Notes: a model not told the origin generated them from the letters alone. DNA of 64,000 nt from Fagopyrum homotropicum (GCA_033239125.1 BSWB01000006.1:30682001-30746000); one strand, 5' to 3'. Shown: positions 1 to 12,462, counted from the stretch's first letter. Translations and numbers: made by a program.

Positions 1-269
1 TTGAGAATAAGCTTTTTCTTGCCTGTTGTTTTTTTAGTGCCTTTTTTTTTATCAGTGACTTCTGAACTTCTTGCAGTTTGTGATCTGATCAAATGTTTTG
101 ATAGATGTAGCAGGTATTGAATTTGTTAACTTACATTCTACACAAAAATTACAATTTAACACTCGACTGGCTGCCAAGGTGGGGTGAAAGGTCACATGAT
201 TTGCTAGAAAGCAAGTACTACAAAACAGAGTGACCTTTCTTGCACCAAATTCTGCAGAGCCACGGCTGT

Positions 270-2703
270 TTAGATGAGATTACTGGAATGCCCGCACGAG
301 CATTGCCCACAAATAAATCTGTGAAGTCGCTTACTATCACGAATGATTATCTCCCTATCAGTCATCTTCGAGACAAGCTTCATGAAACCGTGACAGTCCC
401 CACAAATACTAGTACTCTTGACAACTCTAAGCACTGCTTTCTCTGGTGTATGCAATAACCCGAACGCAACTGCCAATTTTTCACTGTGACGAAGAGAAGA
501 CACTACCACCTCTCCTTCTTCACCAGCCAATGTAGAATTCTCGGCCGTGTAACCCATATCCTTCACTTCTTGCAGCAAAGTGTTCAGATAAGTCTCGACC
601 TCTGACCCTGGTTGATGGATCCGATCATCGGTTTTGAACGAGTGAACTCTATCTTTGATGCTAATCCAACTCCAATCCTGCAATTTTCCAAGCTTCTCTT
701 CTTTAATTAGCTTTCTGATTCTCGAAACATCTTGCCATCTCCCAGCAGATAAGTACATGTTTAAGATCATGACATACGTGGCCGTGTCTCTTGGCTTGAG
801 CTTGAGTAACTCCTCGGCTGCATAGAAACCCAGCTCTAGATTGCCATGGTTCCTACATCCTGCAATCAAGACCGACCAGAGAAACTCACTAGGCTCACGG
901 TCCATGGTCTTGACGAGGTCAAACGCGTCTTCTAGGCGGCCTAGCCTCATATACATGTCAACAAGGCATGTATAGTGCTCTGTCACAGGCCTGATCTTGT
1001 ACTGATTCTTCATCAAATCAAAGTACCTAAAAGCCTCGTCCACCATCCCCGCCTGACTACAAGCTGAAAGAACGGCCACAAAAGTAATCTTGTTCGGCTT
1101 GTCTCCGGCCAATCTCATATCTTCAAAGAGCTGAATTGCTTGCTGAGGTCTGCCGTTTTGGGCAAAGGCTGTAATCATGGAAGTCCAGGATATTACAGTT
1201 CTGCTAGGCATCTCCAAAAATGCTTTGGTTGCTTTCTCGACACTCCCACACTTATTGTACATGTCAACTAATGCTGTACCCACTATAACGTCTGATAAAA
1301 ACCCTCCTTTCAGTGCCTGTGCGTGTATTTGTTCGCCTTGTTCTAAGGCAACCAAGTTACTACATACACTGAAGACACTTGAGAAGGTGAAGGGATCAGG
1401 GCGATTGCCTGATCTGTTCATCTTCAAATAGATGACCAGTGCCTCGTTTCCAGTGTGGTAAGCAGAAATTTCATCCCTTGCAAGATTCATTGCCTGGGCG
1501 TGGCCTGCTATCATTGCATTCCATGTAACCGAACCTGTCGCCTCCATTCCACCGAACAGTCTACGTGCTTCATCCATTAATCCACATTTCATGTACAGAT
1601 ACATTATTGAATTTTGTGTCAATAAGTTCCACTGGTAACTGAGCTTGATGCTCATTGCATGTATTTGGGTCCCAACTTCTAAAGCCCGAATTCCACAACA
1701 TAGGCTCAGAATGCTTGTTAATGTGTACTCATTCAGCTCAACACCCTCTGTTACCATACTCGTAAAGTACCTCAAACCCATCAAAGCCTGCCCATGATCG
1801 CCACAAGCAGATATGACCGTCGTCCATGATATCACATTCTTCTCCTTTATCCTACTAAACACATTTACAACAGAGTCCAGAACCCCACATTTTGAATAAA
1901 AACTACACAGGGTGTTGCCGATACTCGTTTCGTGCTCAACACCATACTTAACAATGTATCCATGGATTTGTTTTCCGAGATTGACAAGAATTAGAGATGA
2001 ACAGGCACTTACTATTGTTCCAAATGTATATGTTGAAGGATAAGCCCCAACAACCAGCATTTGTATGAAAACTCTAATTGCCTGCTCTGGCTGAGAATTG
2101 TGAACATAGCCCGTCATTAGAGCTGTCCAAGTAACAACGTTCCGTTCGGGCAATTCATCAAACAGCTTTTGTGCATCTTCCATGAGCCCACACTTGGCAT
2201 ATACATTAACAAGTGATGTCATCACAAATACATCCGAATGTGTCCCGGTTTTTACAATATGCGCATGAACAATTTGGGCATCAGATGTCGAATTCCTATC
2301 TACACACTCTTGCAACAAGGGGACATAAAAGGATGACATATCTTGAGCACCCTCCATCATAGACATCGCTTCTCTGAAATCCAGTAACTTCCTCCTATCT
2401 GTGGCTGTTTCTAGTTGAGTTGAACCCTGATTTTTGAAATAGTGTACATTGGCACTCTGCAGAATTTCATATAGAACTTTAAATAACTATCAAATCACAA
2501 TTCAAATCCCACTGAAATGCGGTGCTAAATTTGTTGATATCCTATTGAATTGAAGGAGATAAAAAAGTGAATTTAAAAAAAAAACACTCGAATAGATATG
2601 TGAAGATGCTTACCTTTTCATTGATGGCGGGGAATTTTCTTTGTTCAGGATCAAGATTTAGAGTGCTGTTGATAGCGATAGAAGGTAGAGACGCGGACGC
2701 CAT
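270..2703 (-). CDS. PLS/DYW-class pentatricopeptide repeat protein, two exons
   Basis: Exon 1 is 2703-2614 and exon 2 is 2456-270. The 157 bp intron has a GTAAGC donor at 2613 and a TTCTGCAG acceptor ending at 2457; it is phase 0, and the 90 nt between the acceptor and the first downstream ATG (2366) are open in frame. The product is about 758 aa. It has tandem PPR motifs (for example NVVTWTALMTGYV, NVISWTTVIS, TVISWTSMITAFAQNG), an E/E+ region and a C-terminal DYW deaminase-like domain. The zinc/catalytic motif is intact (HSE about 72 residues from the end, then CGDC), as is CSCG near the end. The usual D-Y-W terminus is replaced by HSSNLI. Proteins of this class edit organellar RNA by C-to-U deamination in plastids or mitochondria. 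I chose the MASAS start because what follows is Ser/Ala-rich like a transit peptide; an upstream in-frame ATG at 2829 is possible. Family is certain; the RNA target cannot be read. Confidence 0.93.
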
Positions 2704-3470
2704 GGAATTCAGCCAGAAAACTGAGCCGTGGTATCGTCTACTACGGCTAAGGGAAGAAATAAGCACGTTATCGTGTTTTATCCAGCTTGCATCCTCAAAC
2801 TGATTTTGGTTCGTTGATATGGTAGTCACCGATTGTCGTTGTCACTCGACAATTATAATTTTTCCTCTATTTTTTACCAAAATAAAAATATATAACAACA
2901 ACAACAATAATAATAAGTTTGTTTTGGACATGTGCTGCTTTCATTGAAGAACATGTTTAGAGAATCGAATACCAAATATCAAAGTAAATATATCTTTAAA
3001 ACTGAATATTAAATATCAAAGTAAACATAGTTAGAAGAGCGAATATAAAATATCAAAGTAAACATAGTTTAATGACTTCTTATTGAGTATGGTAGAACCG
3101 GAGTTTAGCGGCCACTCAATACAACGAAGTTCCTTATAAAACATAATCTTTTTAATGAAAGACACGTCTCATCCATCAAAGTTAACATATTTGTAATCCA
3201 CATAAAATATATTGACGTTATAACATCCTCCTTAAGCCAATCATAAAAAAGATAAGCCATATTACGTGTTATTAAAAATCATTAATCCCTTTTCTTTTTA
3301 TTAAGATTTTGAGAATAACGTCCAGGTTGATTCTTTATATTAAATAATGAAAAGAAGAATGGTTAGCAAAGCCTTTTTTTATCATTGATACATATTAGGT
3401 CATTTTATTTTTCTCATAAAATTTTAAATCTAAAAAGAATTAATGAAAGGGGCATAAAGGAAAAACGTAA
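2704..3470. other. Upstream/intergenic region of the PPR gene
   Basis: No credible gene is visible. It should contain the PPR promoter (transcribed leftwards), but I cannot fix a TATA box. At about 2955-3070 a motif of roughly 45-60 bp containing AAATATCAAAGTAAA is repeated three times in tandem. The rest is AT-rich. Confidence 0.6.
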
Positions 3471-3479
3471 AAATAAAAA

Positions 3480-3655
3480 GAAATAATTTGGTTTACTAGG
3501 CTTTTTCTAGTTTTGTGTTTAGTAAATGTACCCTTGAGAGAAGAATGTGTATAGTTTAAAAATAAATACAAAGGGTTGGGGTACATTTACTTGAAACATT
3601 AAAAAGCCTAATTACTATTCTACTTTTTTAAAAAACCTAGTTACCAAAATTGCCC
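3480..3655 (+). mobile_element. Mutator-like MITE, family A, copy 1
   Basis: 176 bp. It starts GAAATAATTTGG and ends AAAATTGCCC. Imperfect terminal inverted repeats (left AATTTGGTTTACTAGGC; right, inverted, AATTTTGGTAACTAGG) enclose a second inverted pair (AGTAAATGTACCC / GGGGTACATTTACT). It is flanked by a perfect 9 bp direct repeat AAATAAAAA (3471-3479 and 3656-3664). A 9 bp TSD is typical of Mutator-like elements. Further copies occur in both orientations elsewhere in the window. Confidence 0.8.
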
Positions 3656-3664
3656 AAATAAAAA

Positions 3665-5513
3665 TCCTATAAAATCACCCTCAATCAACAATTAATCGCA
3701 ATTACAGTTTCCTCATCTCATGCATTTGTCCCTAAAGCTAGTTAGGGTTTCCAGGTCCGATGTCCCTATTGCTAGTTAGGGTTTCCAGATCCGACGAAGC
3801 AGTGGGTTGTCAACGAAGAGGCCGCCATCGATGACAATGCAAGCGAGAGAGACGAAGAACTTCTCCGGTGTCCTCCATCGACAATGCAAGCCTAGATCCG
3901 CCAACTTCGGGTTCGTTATCATCAAAAGGACATACATGAGCAACACTCGATCCTAAAGTTAGCTGACATTCTCCTCATCTTCTCCGGCGTTCGTCGCTCG
4001 AGCCCAAATCCGCCAATTCTGAGTAGATATGGTTGTCCTCCGGAGTCTGTCTTCGTCTTCTCCAGCATCCTCCATCAACAATACAAGCCTAGTTGGTTGC
4101 TATTTTTGGTTCCGACCCTGATACTGGTATGTTGATCGACAAATTTCCTTGATTTTGTTATTTGGGTAATCTCGTTCAATATCCGGCGTCCTTTATATTT
4201 GCAAAGCAAACAAAGATTACTAATCTTCTTCCTCAAATACGCTTCCTGTTTCAACACATAGCATGTGATACTTGTTTGTGCACAACTGCTTTTAGTGCCA
4301 AATTTTGCCTGTTAATTTGCTTCATGTTTCAACACATAACCTGTCACCTAGAGTTTGAAACTCGCTAACTACAAAATTTTGTATTTTGATTGAGTATGAA
4401 CTTGTCTAACTCGAGCGAGCCTAATGGGCCTGATTGGACTTGGGCTATTTTAAATCGATTGAGTTTGGACTTAGTAAATTAAAATTACCGATTAACCCTT
4501 TCAATTAATCTTTATAAATAAATAAGAGGATATAGTTTGTCACCTAATAAACAAATGAGGACGCTATATTAGGCAAAAGAAAAAAGTCTACTTAACCAAC
4601 TTACCCTTTTTATTTACGTTGTAATTTCACTAAATAAATTGAATTGTGAGTTACGAATGATGATTGATTACCTGAACCTTAGCAAGATTTGGTCAAAACA
4701 ATTGTAAGAAGAAATGACTCTTGTGAACAAACATGAGTTTTGAGGGAGGACAACTCATTTTTGGATTGGGAGTAACAATTCCTATGCAACACTGATGTTG
4801 ATTGGTTCTTAGCCATAAGTTATAACAAAATACAAACATGAAATGCACTCTAAATCACCATAAATATAAAATTCACACTCTAATTCACAAGAAATCTCAA
4901 ATTCTTACTCTAAATCACTATAAAAATGAAATCTAGACCCTAGTTCAAACATAAATAAATCATCAAGAAAATTTTTTAAATAAAATTAAAATGTAATTAT
5001 AAGAATTTTGAAAAATTATATTACTTAAATATAAGATAAACAAATCACTTAGAACTTCGGTCGTATACTTTGAAAGTAGCTAGAACTAAGAGCTTGTATA
5101 CAACTACACAAGTCTGTTGTGACCCAGCTGCGACCCAACTGTGACCCAACTGCGAACAACCTCGAGCTGCTTGAGCAACTCCATAAGCATGTGTTGGTCT
5201 ATCCATAGTGTCTCTGTGACCCAGTTGCCCATGTGTTTTTGACCCACAAGTATAAACATGACCAATTCAAGTGCGAAATATTTATAAATTAACCACTGAA
5301 AAATCAATCTAGTGGTTTGTAATTATTTAAAAGAAAGTCAACTTGATCACCTGACAACTCAGGGGGACAAATAGTAAAGATAAGACAAATGAAGTGCTGA
5401 AAAATTCTTCAGTTTGAACCACGTCATAAATTATGAACTCCATCTCTATTTTTCCTTATCTCGACATCAACCTTTAGAAAATGCATCAACACTATAGTTA
5501 ACTCCAACAAGAA
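3665..5513. other. Gene-free stretch with degenerate internal duplications
   Basis: No convincing coding region. Between about 3730 and 4100 short blocks recur: TAGTTAGGGTTTCCAG appears twice, and a CCTCCATC...CAATGCAAGCCTAG-like block appears twice. This looks like decayed, locally duplicated sequence, perhaps an old transposon interior. From 4500 to 5420 it is AT-rich with nothing recognisable. Confidence 0.5.
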
Positions 5514-5516
5514 TAA

Positions 5517-5945
5517 GAGCATATTCGGTGAAGCGAGATTTTTAAGTAGTTTAAGCTTTTTTGAGTAGTTTAGCTTTTTGGATAGATTTTCTAGTATAGT
5601 TTTAAAGAGCTTTGTAAATTCCGAAAATCTAATGAAAAATCTAATAGTTGTTTGGTAAGAGTAGATTTGTGGATAGATTTTCATGATGAATTTACTAAAA
5701 ATTCAAAGAGGACAAAAGAGTTGAAAATAGTTAAAGCTAGCTTTAAGGGTAAAACTGTAAATAAATTCGATATTCTATACAAAAAGCTATCATTTAAAAC
5801 TTTTTAAAATTCGACCAAAAAGCTTCTGAAAAATCTATTAAAAAAGCTAATCTACCAAATAATATGTTGTAACGAACGCTCATTAGCTTTCATTTTTTTC
5901 ATAACTCTACAAAAAACTATACAAAAACCTCCGCCAAACATGGCC
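5517..5945. mobile_element. Tourist/PIF-Harbinger-like MITE
   Basis: 429 bp with imperfect terminal inverted repeats GAGCATATTCGGTGAAG (left) and GGCCATGTTTGGCGGAG (right, inverted), about 12 of 17 positions matching. It is flanked on both sides by TAA (5514-5516 and 5946-5948), the 3 bp target preference of PIF/Harbinger MITEs. The interior is AT-rich and non-coding. Confidence 0.65.
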
Positions 5946-5948
5946 TAA

Positions 5949-6763
5949 GTCGACAAATAGATTTTTTTTTTTATCTTATGTTTAAGTATTTGACCTTATT
6001 TCTTAATTAGTAACTATGAAAATAAGTTAGCCCTTTAAAACTCCAAAAGCAGGAGAAAGAAGTTCACAATAAGATGCAACAACAATATGATAAGATAAAG
6101 TATTTGACCTTTTTATTTGAAAACATTTGTTGCTCATAAAGAAAGCAAGAAGCCAACTGTTCAAAACTCAAACCAAATTGAGGATTGCAAAATCATATGT
6201 GACGAGTATAAACAAGCTTTAGATATTTTGTTCCAATGTACCCAGGGCAAATTGGATATGTTTTCAATGATAAGAATAACCAGATGATAATACAAAAATA
6301 ATCAGTGCCTTGGTCATGGAAAAGGGGTTGCTCGCAACATTTTTCACGAAATCCATAAACTCGATCATCATGCACATAAGAACGCAAGAGATTGATTAAT
6401 CCATAACCATTGGTGTACGGAGTCCTTCACCCAATTTTTATTTTACAATTTTCACCCACCCACCAAAGAAATACGAAAAAGCTAAATACACCGACTTTGA
6501 TATACTAACGCAGAAATGAATCGCAATCCTCCGACACCCATTTTTTCATGAATTTTTTTTAATAAAAAAAAAAAAAAATAGAGCGCCGATACCTAAAATG
6601 GAATACAAATATTTTTGTTTATTTATAAATAGATCCAATTAATCTGTTAAAAATGATTATTCATTAAACTTTCAAAACAAGTTTTGAAACTAACCTACAC
6701 CAACTCAGTATTGAGAGGTGATGTAGGAGATGACACGTAGAGTTTGGCATACTGATTTAGTTG
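5949..6763. other. AT-rich intergenic DNA
   Basis: No gene, RNA or repeat boundary that I can support. Short antisense open frames here have no recognisable features. Confidence 0.4.
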
Positions 6764-6771
6764 GGTAGAAG

Positions 6772-7479
6772 TAGGGATGGCAATTTCATCCGAACCCGAC
6801 GGACACCCGATAACCCGATCCATATTAAAAGGGTGAAAACCCGACATGAAGCGGGTGAAAGCGGATGGCGGATAAAGCGGGTGATGGATCGGGTCGGATT
6901 CGGATGGACCTTTCATCCACTCATCCCTCGATCCATCATCCATCCACCCATCCGACCCGTTTCACCCGCTTACACCCGTTATAAATTTATTGATTGTTTA
7001 CTTGTTTATTGATCTTTAGTTCCCTTTTGATTTATAAATTGGTAATTTACGTGATTCTTTAGCAAAATTTGTACATTTCTTCAGTTCCTAGTATGATCTT
7101 ATTGTATATTTTGTATTGCTAAATTTCTCTATTTTTTAAAAACTTAAACTTATAACACTTCTTGTAATATTTCCACTTGGATGATTTGTGTTGACTTTAT
7201 ATTTATCATGTTTTTTATGAATAATATTTTTTCAGATTGAATTTATTTTATTATTAATAATTTTTTGCATTCGAATCCGAATTTAATATCGATTTAGAAG
7301 AAATGCGTAGAACACCCGAATATCACCCGATCCACCCGCTTCATCCGTTGGATGCGGGTGGATCGGATGCGGGTGGTGGATTTGGCGGGTGGCGGGTCGG
7401 GTGGGGTGGATGAGATTTTCTCGCGGGTCGGGTGGCGGATTGGGTCATCCACCCACCACCCGATCCATTGCCATCCCTA
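6772..7479. mobile_element. Non-autonomous hAT element, 708 bp
   Basis: Starts TAGGGATGGCAAT and ends as its inverse ATTGCCATCCCTA. It is flanked by a perfect 8 bp duplication GGTAGAAG (6764-6771 and 7480-7487), the hAT signature. Beyond the termini, the first and last 150-200 bp are long GC-richer inverted regions built from degenerate CGGGTGGATCGGATGCGGG-like motifs. The centre is AT-rich with no transposase, so it depends on an outside transposase. Confidence 0.92.
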
Positions 7480-7639
7480 GGTAGAAGTAGTTATCAAAGG
7501 TAATGGTATTTTTGTAATTTAAAAGAACAGAAAAGGATAAGAAAGTTATAGTATTGTCATTTGCTCAGCTCAAATTTGTATTGTGCAATAGAATTCAAAG
7601 CCACCTAAATCCTAATCAAACTTAAATGGTAACTTCCTT

Positions 7640-7820
7640 ATTTCGTGTGTTCTCTCTTTTCTATTGTGTTCAAATTCTGACCAAAACCACTAGACCAAAA
7701 CTCCAATACCAATTTTTCCATACATGTCTCCAGGAGGATTCGAACTCGAATCTCCGGGCTAACACTTAAGGAGTCTAGCACCACAACCACTAGACCAACT
7801 GAGTATTGGTTGCTCCGTAG
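7640..7820 (-). mobile_element. tRNA-derived SINE remnant
   Basis: On the minus strand there is a tRNA-like head: box A TGGTCTAGTGG followed, after tRNA spacing, by box B GAGTTCGAATCC. These are the internal RNA polymerase III promoter elements of plant tRNA-derived SINEs. A downstream body contains a second GGTCTAGTGG box-A-like block, about 100 bp on. I could not find an unambiguous TSD or tail, so the ends are approximate. It is not a functional tRNA, because the arms do not pair as a full cloverleaf. Confidence 0.6.
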
Positions 7821-8895
7821 TATCTTGTTTGAGTTGCTTAACAAATTCTTAACTAAGCTAAACTTTTTTGTACACTATAGTCCAGTTGCGTGGTTCCGTA
7901 TTTTAGCAGCTAACAAATTTCTCATTTGTTCTATAGAGCAGTTCACTAATTTGGAAGGATAGTTTAGACCATTATTAAGGGTGTGTTTAGTTATATTGTT
8001 TGTTATAATACCTTTTATTTGTGATTGTGGTTGTAGTTGCGGTTTATTTCGAGTTTTACTTGACGGTTAGGTTATTTAAAAAACTGGTATATGTGTTTAG
8101 TTAGAGTTTTTTTTAATTAGATACGAAGTAGCAAAAGACAATATTGCCCTTGTAATATGTCACGTGAGAGGCACAATGGTAGTGAGGACAAGAGAGAACT
8201 GAGAGTTGTCGACATTAGTTGTTCTTCTGTGCGGAGTCACACCTTCGAACGAAGGGAGAAAGCAACAAGGCACACCTTCGAACGAAGCAGCAAGGCACAC
8301 ATTCGAACGAAGCCGCACGAAGTAGAGAAGGCACAAGTAAGGTCCTTGTTCGATTTTCCCCTTACTCTCTTCTCTCGTTTTGCTCAATCTACTGTCCATT
8401 ATTTTCTAGGGTTTGAAGAAATGTAGAAGTACAAACCTAGGGTCCTGTTCGATTTTCCAGAGTTTGAAGAAACGCAAAGAGTTTGAAGAAATGTAGAAGT
8501 ACAAACCTAGGGTCCTGTTCAATTTGTTGTCTACTCTCGTTAACACATTTTTTTTAATTAGAAAGCTACTATACAAGTAAAGCATTTGATTGTCTGGCCA
8601 TTCATTTGCTCAATCTACTGTCCATTCATTTGCTCAATTTGTTGTCTATCATCAATTTGCTCATTCTGCTGTCCATTCATTTGTATATTTGAGTGAAACC
8701 ACAACTATGCTCAATTTGCTCAATCTTCTGTCTATGCTCAATTTTCTCAATTTGCTCGTCTACATGTTTACATTCCTGCTTGTTTTGACTGATGTAAAGT
8801 ATACAGAACCTATAACTGTTGATATGTTAGCGTTTTTTGGTTGTCCATATTTTGTCACTTTTTCATTTTAGTCTATCAAGTTTCAATTTGTAATC

Positions 8896-9595
8896 ATGGC
8901 TGAGAATATTGGTGAGAATATTGGTAGCTCGGGTGCTAAGGGGAAAGATAAGTCATTTGTGTGGACGGATGCTCTAACTAGAACTCTTCTAGAAATGCTC
9001 ACTGAATATCTAAGGTAGAATGGGACGAATGGATTTAGTTGGATTCAGTTGACAGAGACATTTGAGCAGAAAACCAACATGAAGTGCAAGAAAGAAACAT
9101 TGAAGAATAAGTACAATAACATGAGAGGATCATGGAAACTTTGGACATCCTTAAAGCATGGGGAAACAGGTTTAGGTTGGGATCCTCAGAAACAATGTAT
9201 TGATGCAGCTCCAGAGTGGTGGGCACAAAAGTTGCAAGTATGATGAACAAAACATAATCTTCCTTTCAAGTGTCAAATCATTTTGAATATTACCCATTTA
9301 TTTTGTTTGTCTCAATTGAGCAGGAGAATGAAGAGTATCGGGTTTTTAGGAAGAATTTGTTCTGTCCTGAGGTCGAGTCAATGATGGAGTCACTTTTCCA
9401 AGGAACATTTGCAACAAGTTCTCATCATGTTGCCCCTTCTATGGTCACAAAGCGAATGTGACCAATGTGCCGTGCAACACAATGTTGCCTCAACTTCCAT
9501 ATACTGATGAAGACGATTCTGCATATGCTGCCCACTTACCAGTGGACGAGTTAATTGGTGATGTATTGATGACATTCAAGGAAACAAAGCAGTAA
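8896..9595 (+). pseudogene. Myb/SANT-like DNA-binding domain gene (Harbinger accessory type), broken
   Basis: The ATG at 8896 opens a frame with the Myb/SANT-like pattern of PF12776-type proteins: W-x-D-x-x-T-R-x-L-L-E-M-L, then a K-KETLKNKYNNMRG helix and WDPQKQ, ending WWAQKLQ. A TAG at 9016-9018 interrupts the domain. A phase-0 intron (9238-9323, GTATGA...GAGCAG) joins CAA to GAG, giving the expected ENEEYRVFRK continuation. A TGA at 9458 ends that frame, and the following frame stays open to a TAA near 9595, so there is a second disruption. It sits inside the TIR-bounded element and so is element cargo, not a host gene. An L10-interacting-MYB-like host gene is less likely given the position. 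Confidence 0.72.
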
Positions 9596-9809
9596 TAGGT
9601 TATAGGAAACAATGTATTGATGACATTCAAGGAAACAAATCTACACTACCAAAGGGATGAAACGCAAGCAATACAAATGCCAAATCCAATCATCCCTCAA
9701 AAAATAAATCACAACCATCATAGACGGATAATGAAAAGCAGATGAGGAAACAAAGCACAAATGGGATTTCTAACCTGAGAAATTGAAAACAGATAGGTAA
9801 AATTGCGGT

Positions 9810-9929
9810 TTATCCTAACCCGAGAGAACGTAGGATTTCGGTTGTAGTTTTGGAGGTGTTCGCATGAGAATTTCCGGCCCGGCTAGCAGAAGCTCGTTTC
9901 TTTCCTTTCGACGTTGGTGTTGTCGCCAT
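9810..9929 (-). other. Short basic reading frame in Harbinger-like element
   Basis: A 39-codon minus-strand frame begins MATTPTSKGKKRAS and is Lys/Ser/Thr-rich. Its position just inside the right terminus and its divergent direction relative to the Myb-like gene would suit the first exon of a lost second element gene. I recognise no domain. Confidence 0.3.
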
Positions 9930-10821
9930 TTTTTTCGCCAAACCCTAGCACTGATGTGTGGTGTATCAATGAATGAGGAGAGGAGAAGCTCGAGGGGCAT
10001 CGACGGTATATATACTTAAAAACCATTGGATAATCTCAGAAAACCTTGAGGTAGAAGGTTCCCAAAACCCTGTTTTTTCAACCCAAAAACCACCTCCCTT
10101 AAAACTCATGAAAACTACAAAACTTCAACCAAACACCACTAATATATAACCCCTTATAACCCTAAACTAAAAAAAATCCCCAAACAACACAACTAAACAG
10201 GTCCCAAATGTACCTGCCAACTAAATTTTCTCTTGTAGAAAAAATGCTCTCTAGACAACCCTTAACGGCAAAAATGTTACGGGGATTACGTCCGGTAGGC
10301 GTTTACGGCTTCTTCTCCGGCATCCGGATATGGAGGTTGAGACTCTCAATCCGGTGAAGGAGACTGATACCAAGATTGGCAACGACGAAGACGGATCGAC
10401 AAGAATAAATGAAAAGGAGAACATTATTGCAAAACTGAAAACCCTAAAGTCCTCATGTGTCAAACGGTAAAGATTACAAGCCCGAACACAAGTGATGCAT
10501 AGGCTGATTCAGAGGGAACCCAGACCATTGCTTTAGAGGGAACTAAAACAGTGGACTTGACAACATCGCCTAATCATGTCCTATCGGAAGGTAGCAAACT
10601 TACCTTTGATGTAGGATGCAAAGAGTCTTCAAAGGAGAAAACAATAGAGGGAGAAGGATATCGGCATAAGGATTAACTAGGTGATGGAAGGATGTCACAA
10701 CAGGTGTTACAAAAGAAAGAAGGAACCGGAAAGTTATTGACATGAATGCCCTGAGCGGGAAGATGAAACTAACTTACCCATTGGGGAAGATGGAGATCCG
10801 TATTTTGAGATTGATCCCAGT

Positions 10822-12350
10822 GTGTCGATGATCCTTGAGGAAGAGTGGAAATTCAGTATTTTGTTCAAAGTGTTGGGTTACCCCATCACCTTTCCGGTTA
10901 TGGAGAGGAACATTAAGGATTTGTGGAAGTTTGGAGGGAATGTGCAAATCATAGACCTTGATAACGAGTACTTTGCGGCGAGGTTCAAAAATGTGTGCGA
11001 ACTCCTAATGGTGCTTACGGGAGGCCCGTGGTCGATCTTCGGAAAATGTCTTATTATGAGAAGATGGACACCAGACTTTGACACGTCTGTGTCCATAACG
11101 TCAGCTCCCACGTGGGTAAGAATAACCGGAATTCCCATACAATGGTTCAATGAAGCTATTCTTTGGAACCTTGCCATGGGGATAGGAAAACCGGTTGTTA
11201 TGGATCCCAAAACTCTTAACCTGAATAGGGGAAGATTTGCAAGAATTTGTATCGGGATCGATCTCAAGAGACCTCTGAAGAAAGCGAAATACATTAATAA
11301 GAAACGTTGTGCGATTGAATATGAAGGATTACACCTTCTTTGCTTCAAATACGGTATATACGGACACTATGCTTCCCAATGCCATAAGAAAGACGAGGGG
11401 GAAGAAAGCGAGCCAGCTCCTAATACAAGTAATGGTGGAGCAGTCTCTAATAACCAAAAATCGCAAGTACAGAAAGATCGATCGGAGATTACGCCGCCGG
11501 TAACCACAGAGCAAGACCGGTATGGTCCATGGATGCTAGTGGGAAGGAGGAATAAAACTCAAAAAGGAAAGGATCCCGCACACCATCAATCCGGGTAAGT
11601 TGGAGGAAATCAGAAAATCTACCTTCCAAAATATCAAAGCAACACTTCCATTCTCAGAGGACAAAAAGGGAAACAGACCGTAGACATTAACAAGGGTGAA
11701 AAGGTAGGAGGTAAAATTGGCGACATCAAAGGTAAATCAGTAGATAACAATAATGTCAAAAAAGGTATAAAGATCGTACAGATGGGCACGTCAAGGACGG
11801 ATGGCATTCAAGGGAACCCTAATACAATGTAGAACAATACCACTAATGAGGCCAATGCGAGTGGAGAGAAGGATCATCAAGTAGGGGTGACCTTGTTTTT
11901 GCAGCGGAAAAAATATCAGAAGAGCATGCAACTTTCGAAAAGAAGAAGATGACAAATAAGTTACGAAATGAAAGACGCAGGTTATCCAGGAAAGCTAAGA
12001 GTGATGAGGCAGAGATGGTGGAGAAGTTTAAGATGAAACGTCAGAGACCAGGGAAGGATGCTATCCGATCATCGGCATTAGATTCAGATGACTATAGAAA
12101 TGGCTTTGAAGACAAGAGAAGGGCGATCTTAGACATGCCAAACAATAATGAGCACCCCCTAGACCAGCAAGTAGAGGTTATAAGTGAAATGCACAATGAG
12201 AAAACAGCCCAACCAACTAGTGAAAATCTACCTGTAGAAGGAGATATAGCTGGGGGTACCTTCCAACAGACCGACCTCACGCAAACTGATACCCCGATGG
12301 AATCGACAAAAATGATTCCCACCAAGGAAAGCTTGCAGGTTGAGGCATAG
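10822..12350 (+). pseudogene. LINE ORF1 (DUF4283 / zinc-knuckle RNA-binding protein), decayed
   Basis: The clearest block is 10822-11598 (258 aa). It contains the DUF4283 fold typical of plant LINE ORF1 (LTGGPWSIFGKCLIMRRW, then TWVRITGIPIQWF) and a C-terminal CCHC knuckle in which the second cysteine is lost (CFKYGIYGHYASQC). Earlier ORF1 codons are visible from about 10330 in broken frames. A basic, low-complexity tail continues in another frame at 11949-12350. ORF1 proteins coat LINE RNA. At least three frame breaks make it non-functional. Confidence 0.82.
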
Positions 12351-12462
12351 AGGAGAGACAGGAAAGCCTTGATGGATAATCAAATGGAGTGCAGTGCCTG
12401 CGAGAGTGAGGCGATCGGTCAGGCTACAAGCCAGTAGACCATGCCATATCCTGTCAACCCAG

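Larger units (their letters stand above)
7979..10205 (+). mobile_element. PIF/Harbinger-like element lacking a visible transposase
   Basis: 2227 bp. The left end reads GGGTGTGTTTAGTTATATTG and the inverted right end reads GGGACCTGTTTAGTTGTGTTG, so the termini match over about 24 bp. The flanks are TAA on the left and AAA on the right, an imperfect 3 bp TSD. It holds a broken Myb/SANT-like gene on the plus strand and a short minus-strand reading frame near the right end, the arrangement expected of PIF/Harbinger elements, whose accessory protein is Myb-like. No DDE transposase remains. About 90 bp is directly duplicated near 8405-8520 (GTTTGAAGAAATGTAGAAG twice). Confidence 0.72.

Noticed and set aside
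240..458. Plus-strand open frames within the PPR gene (also 1177-1431 and others)
   Set aside because: They lie antisense to a clear multi-motif PPR coding region and have no domain of their own.
6695..7012. Overlapping open frames on both strands at the hAT left end
   Set aside because: Caused by the repeated CGGGTG/CACCCG motifs of the TIR region; no transposase domain.
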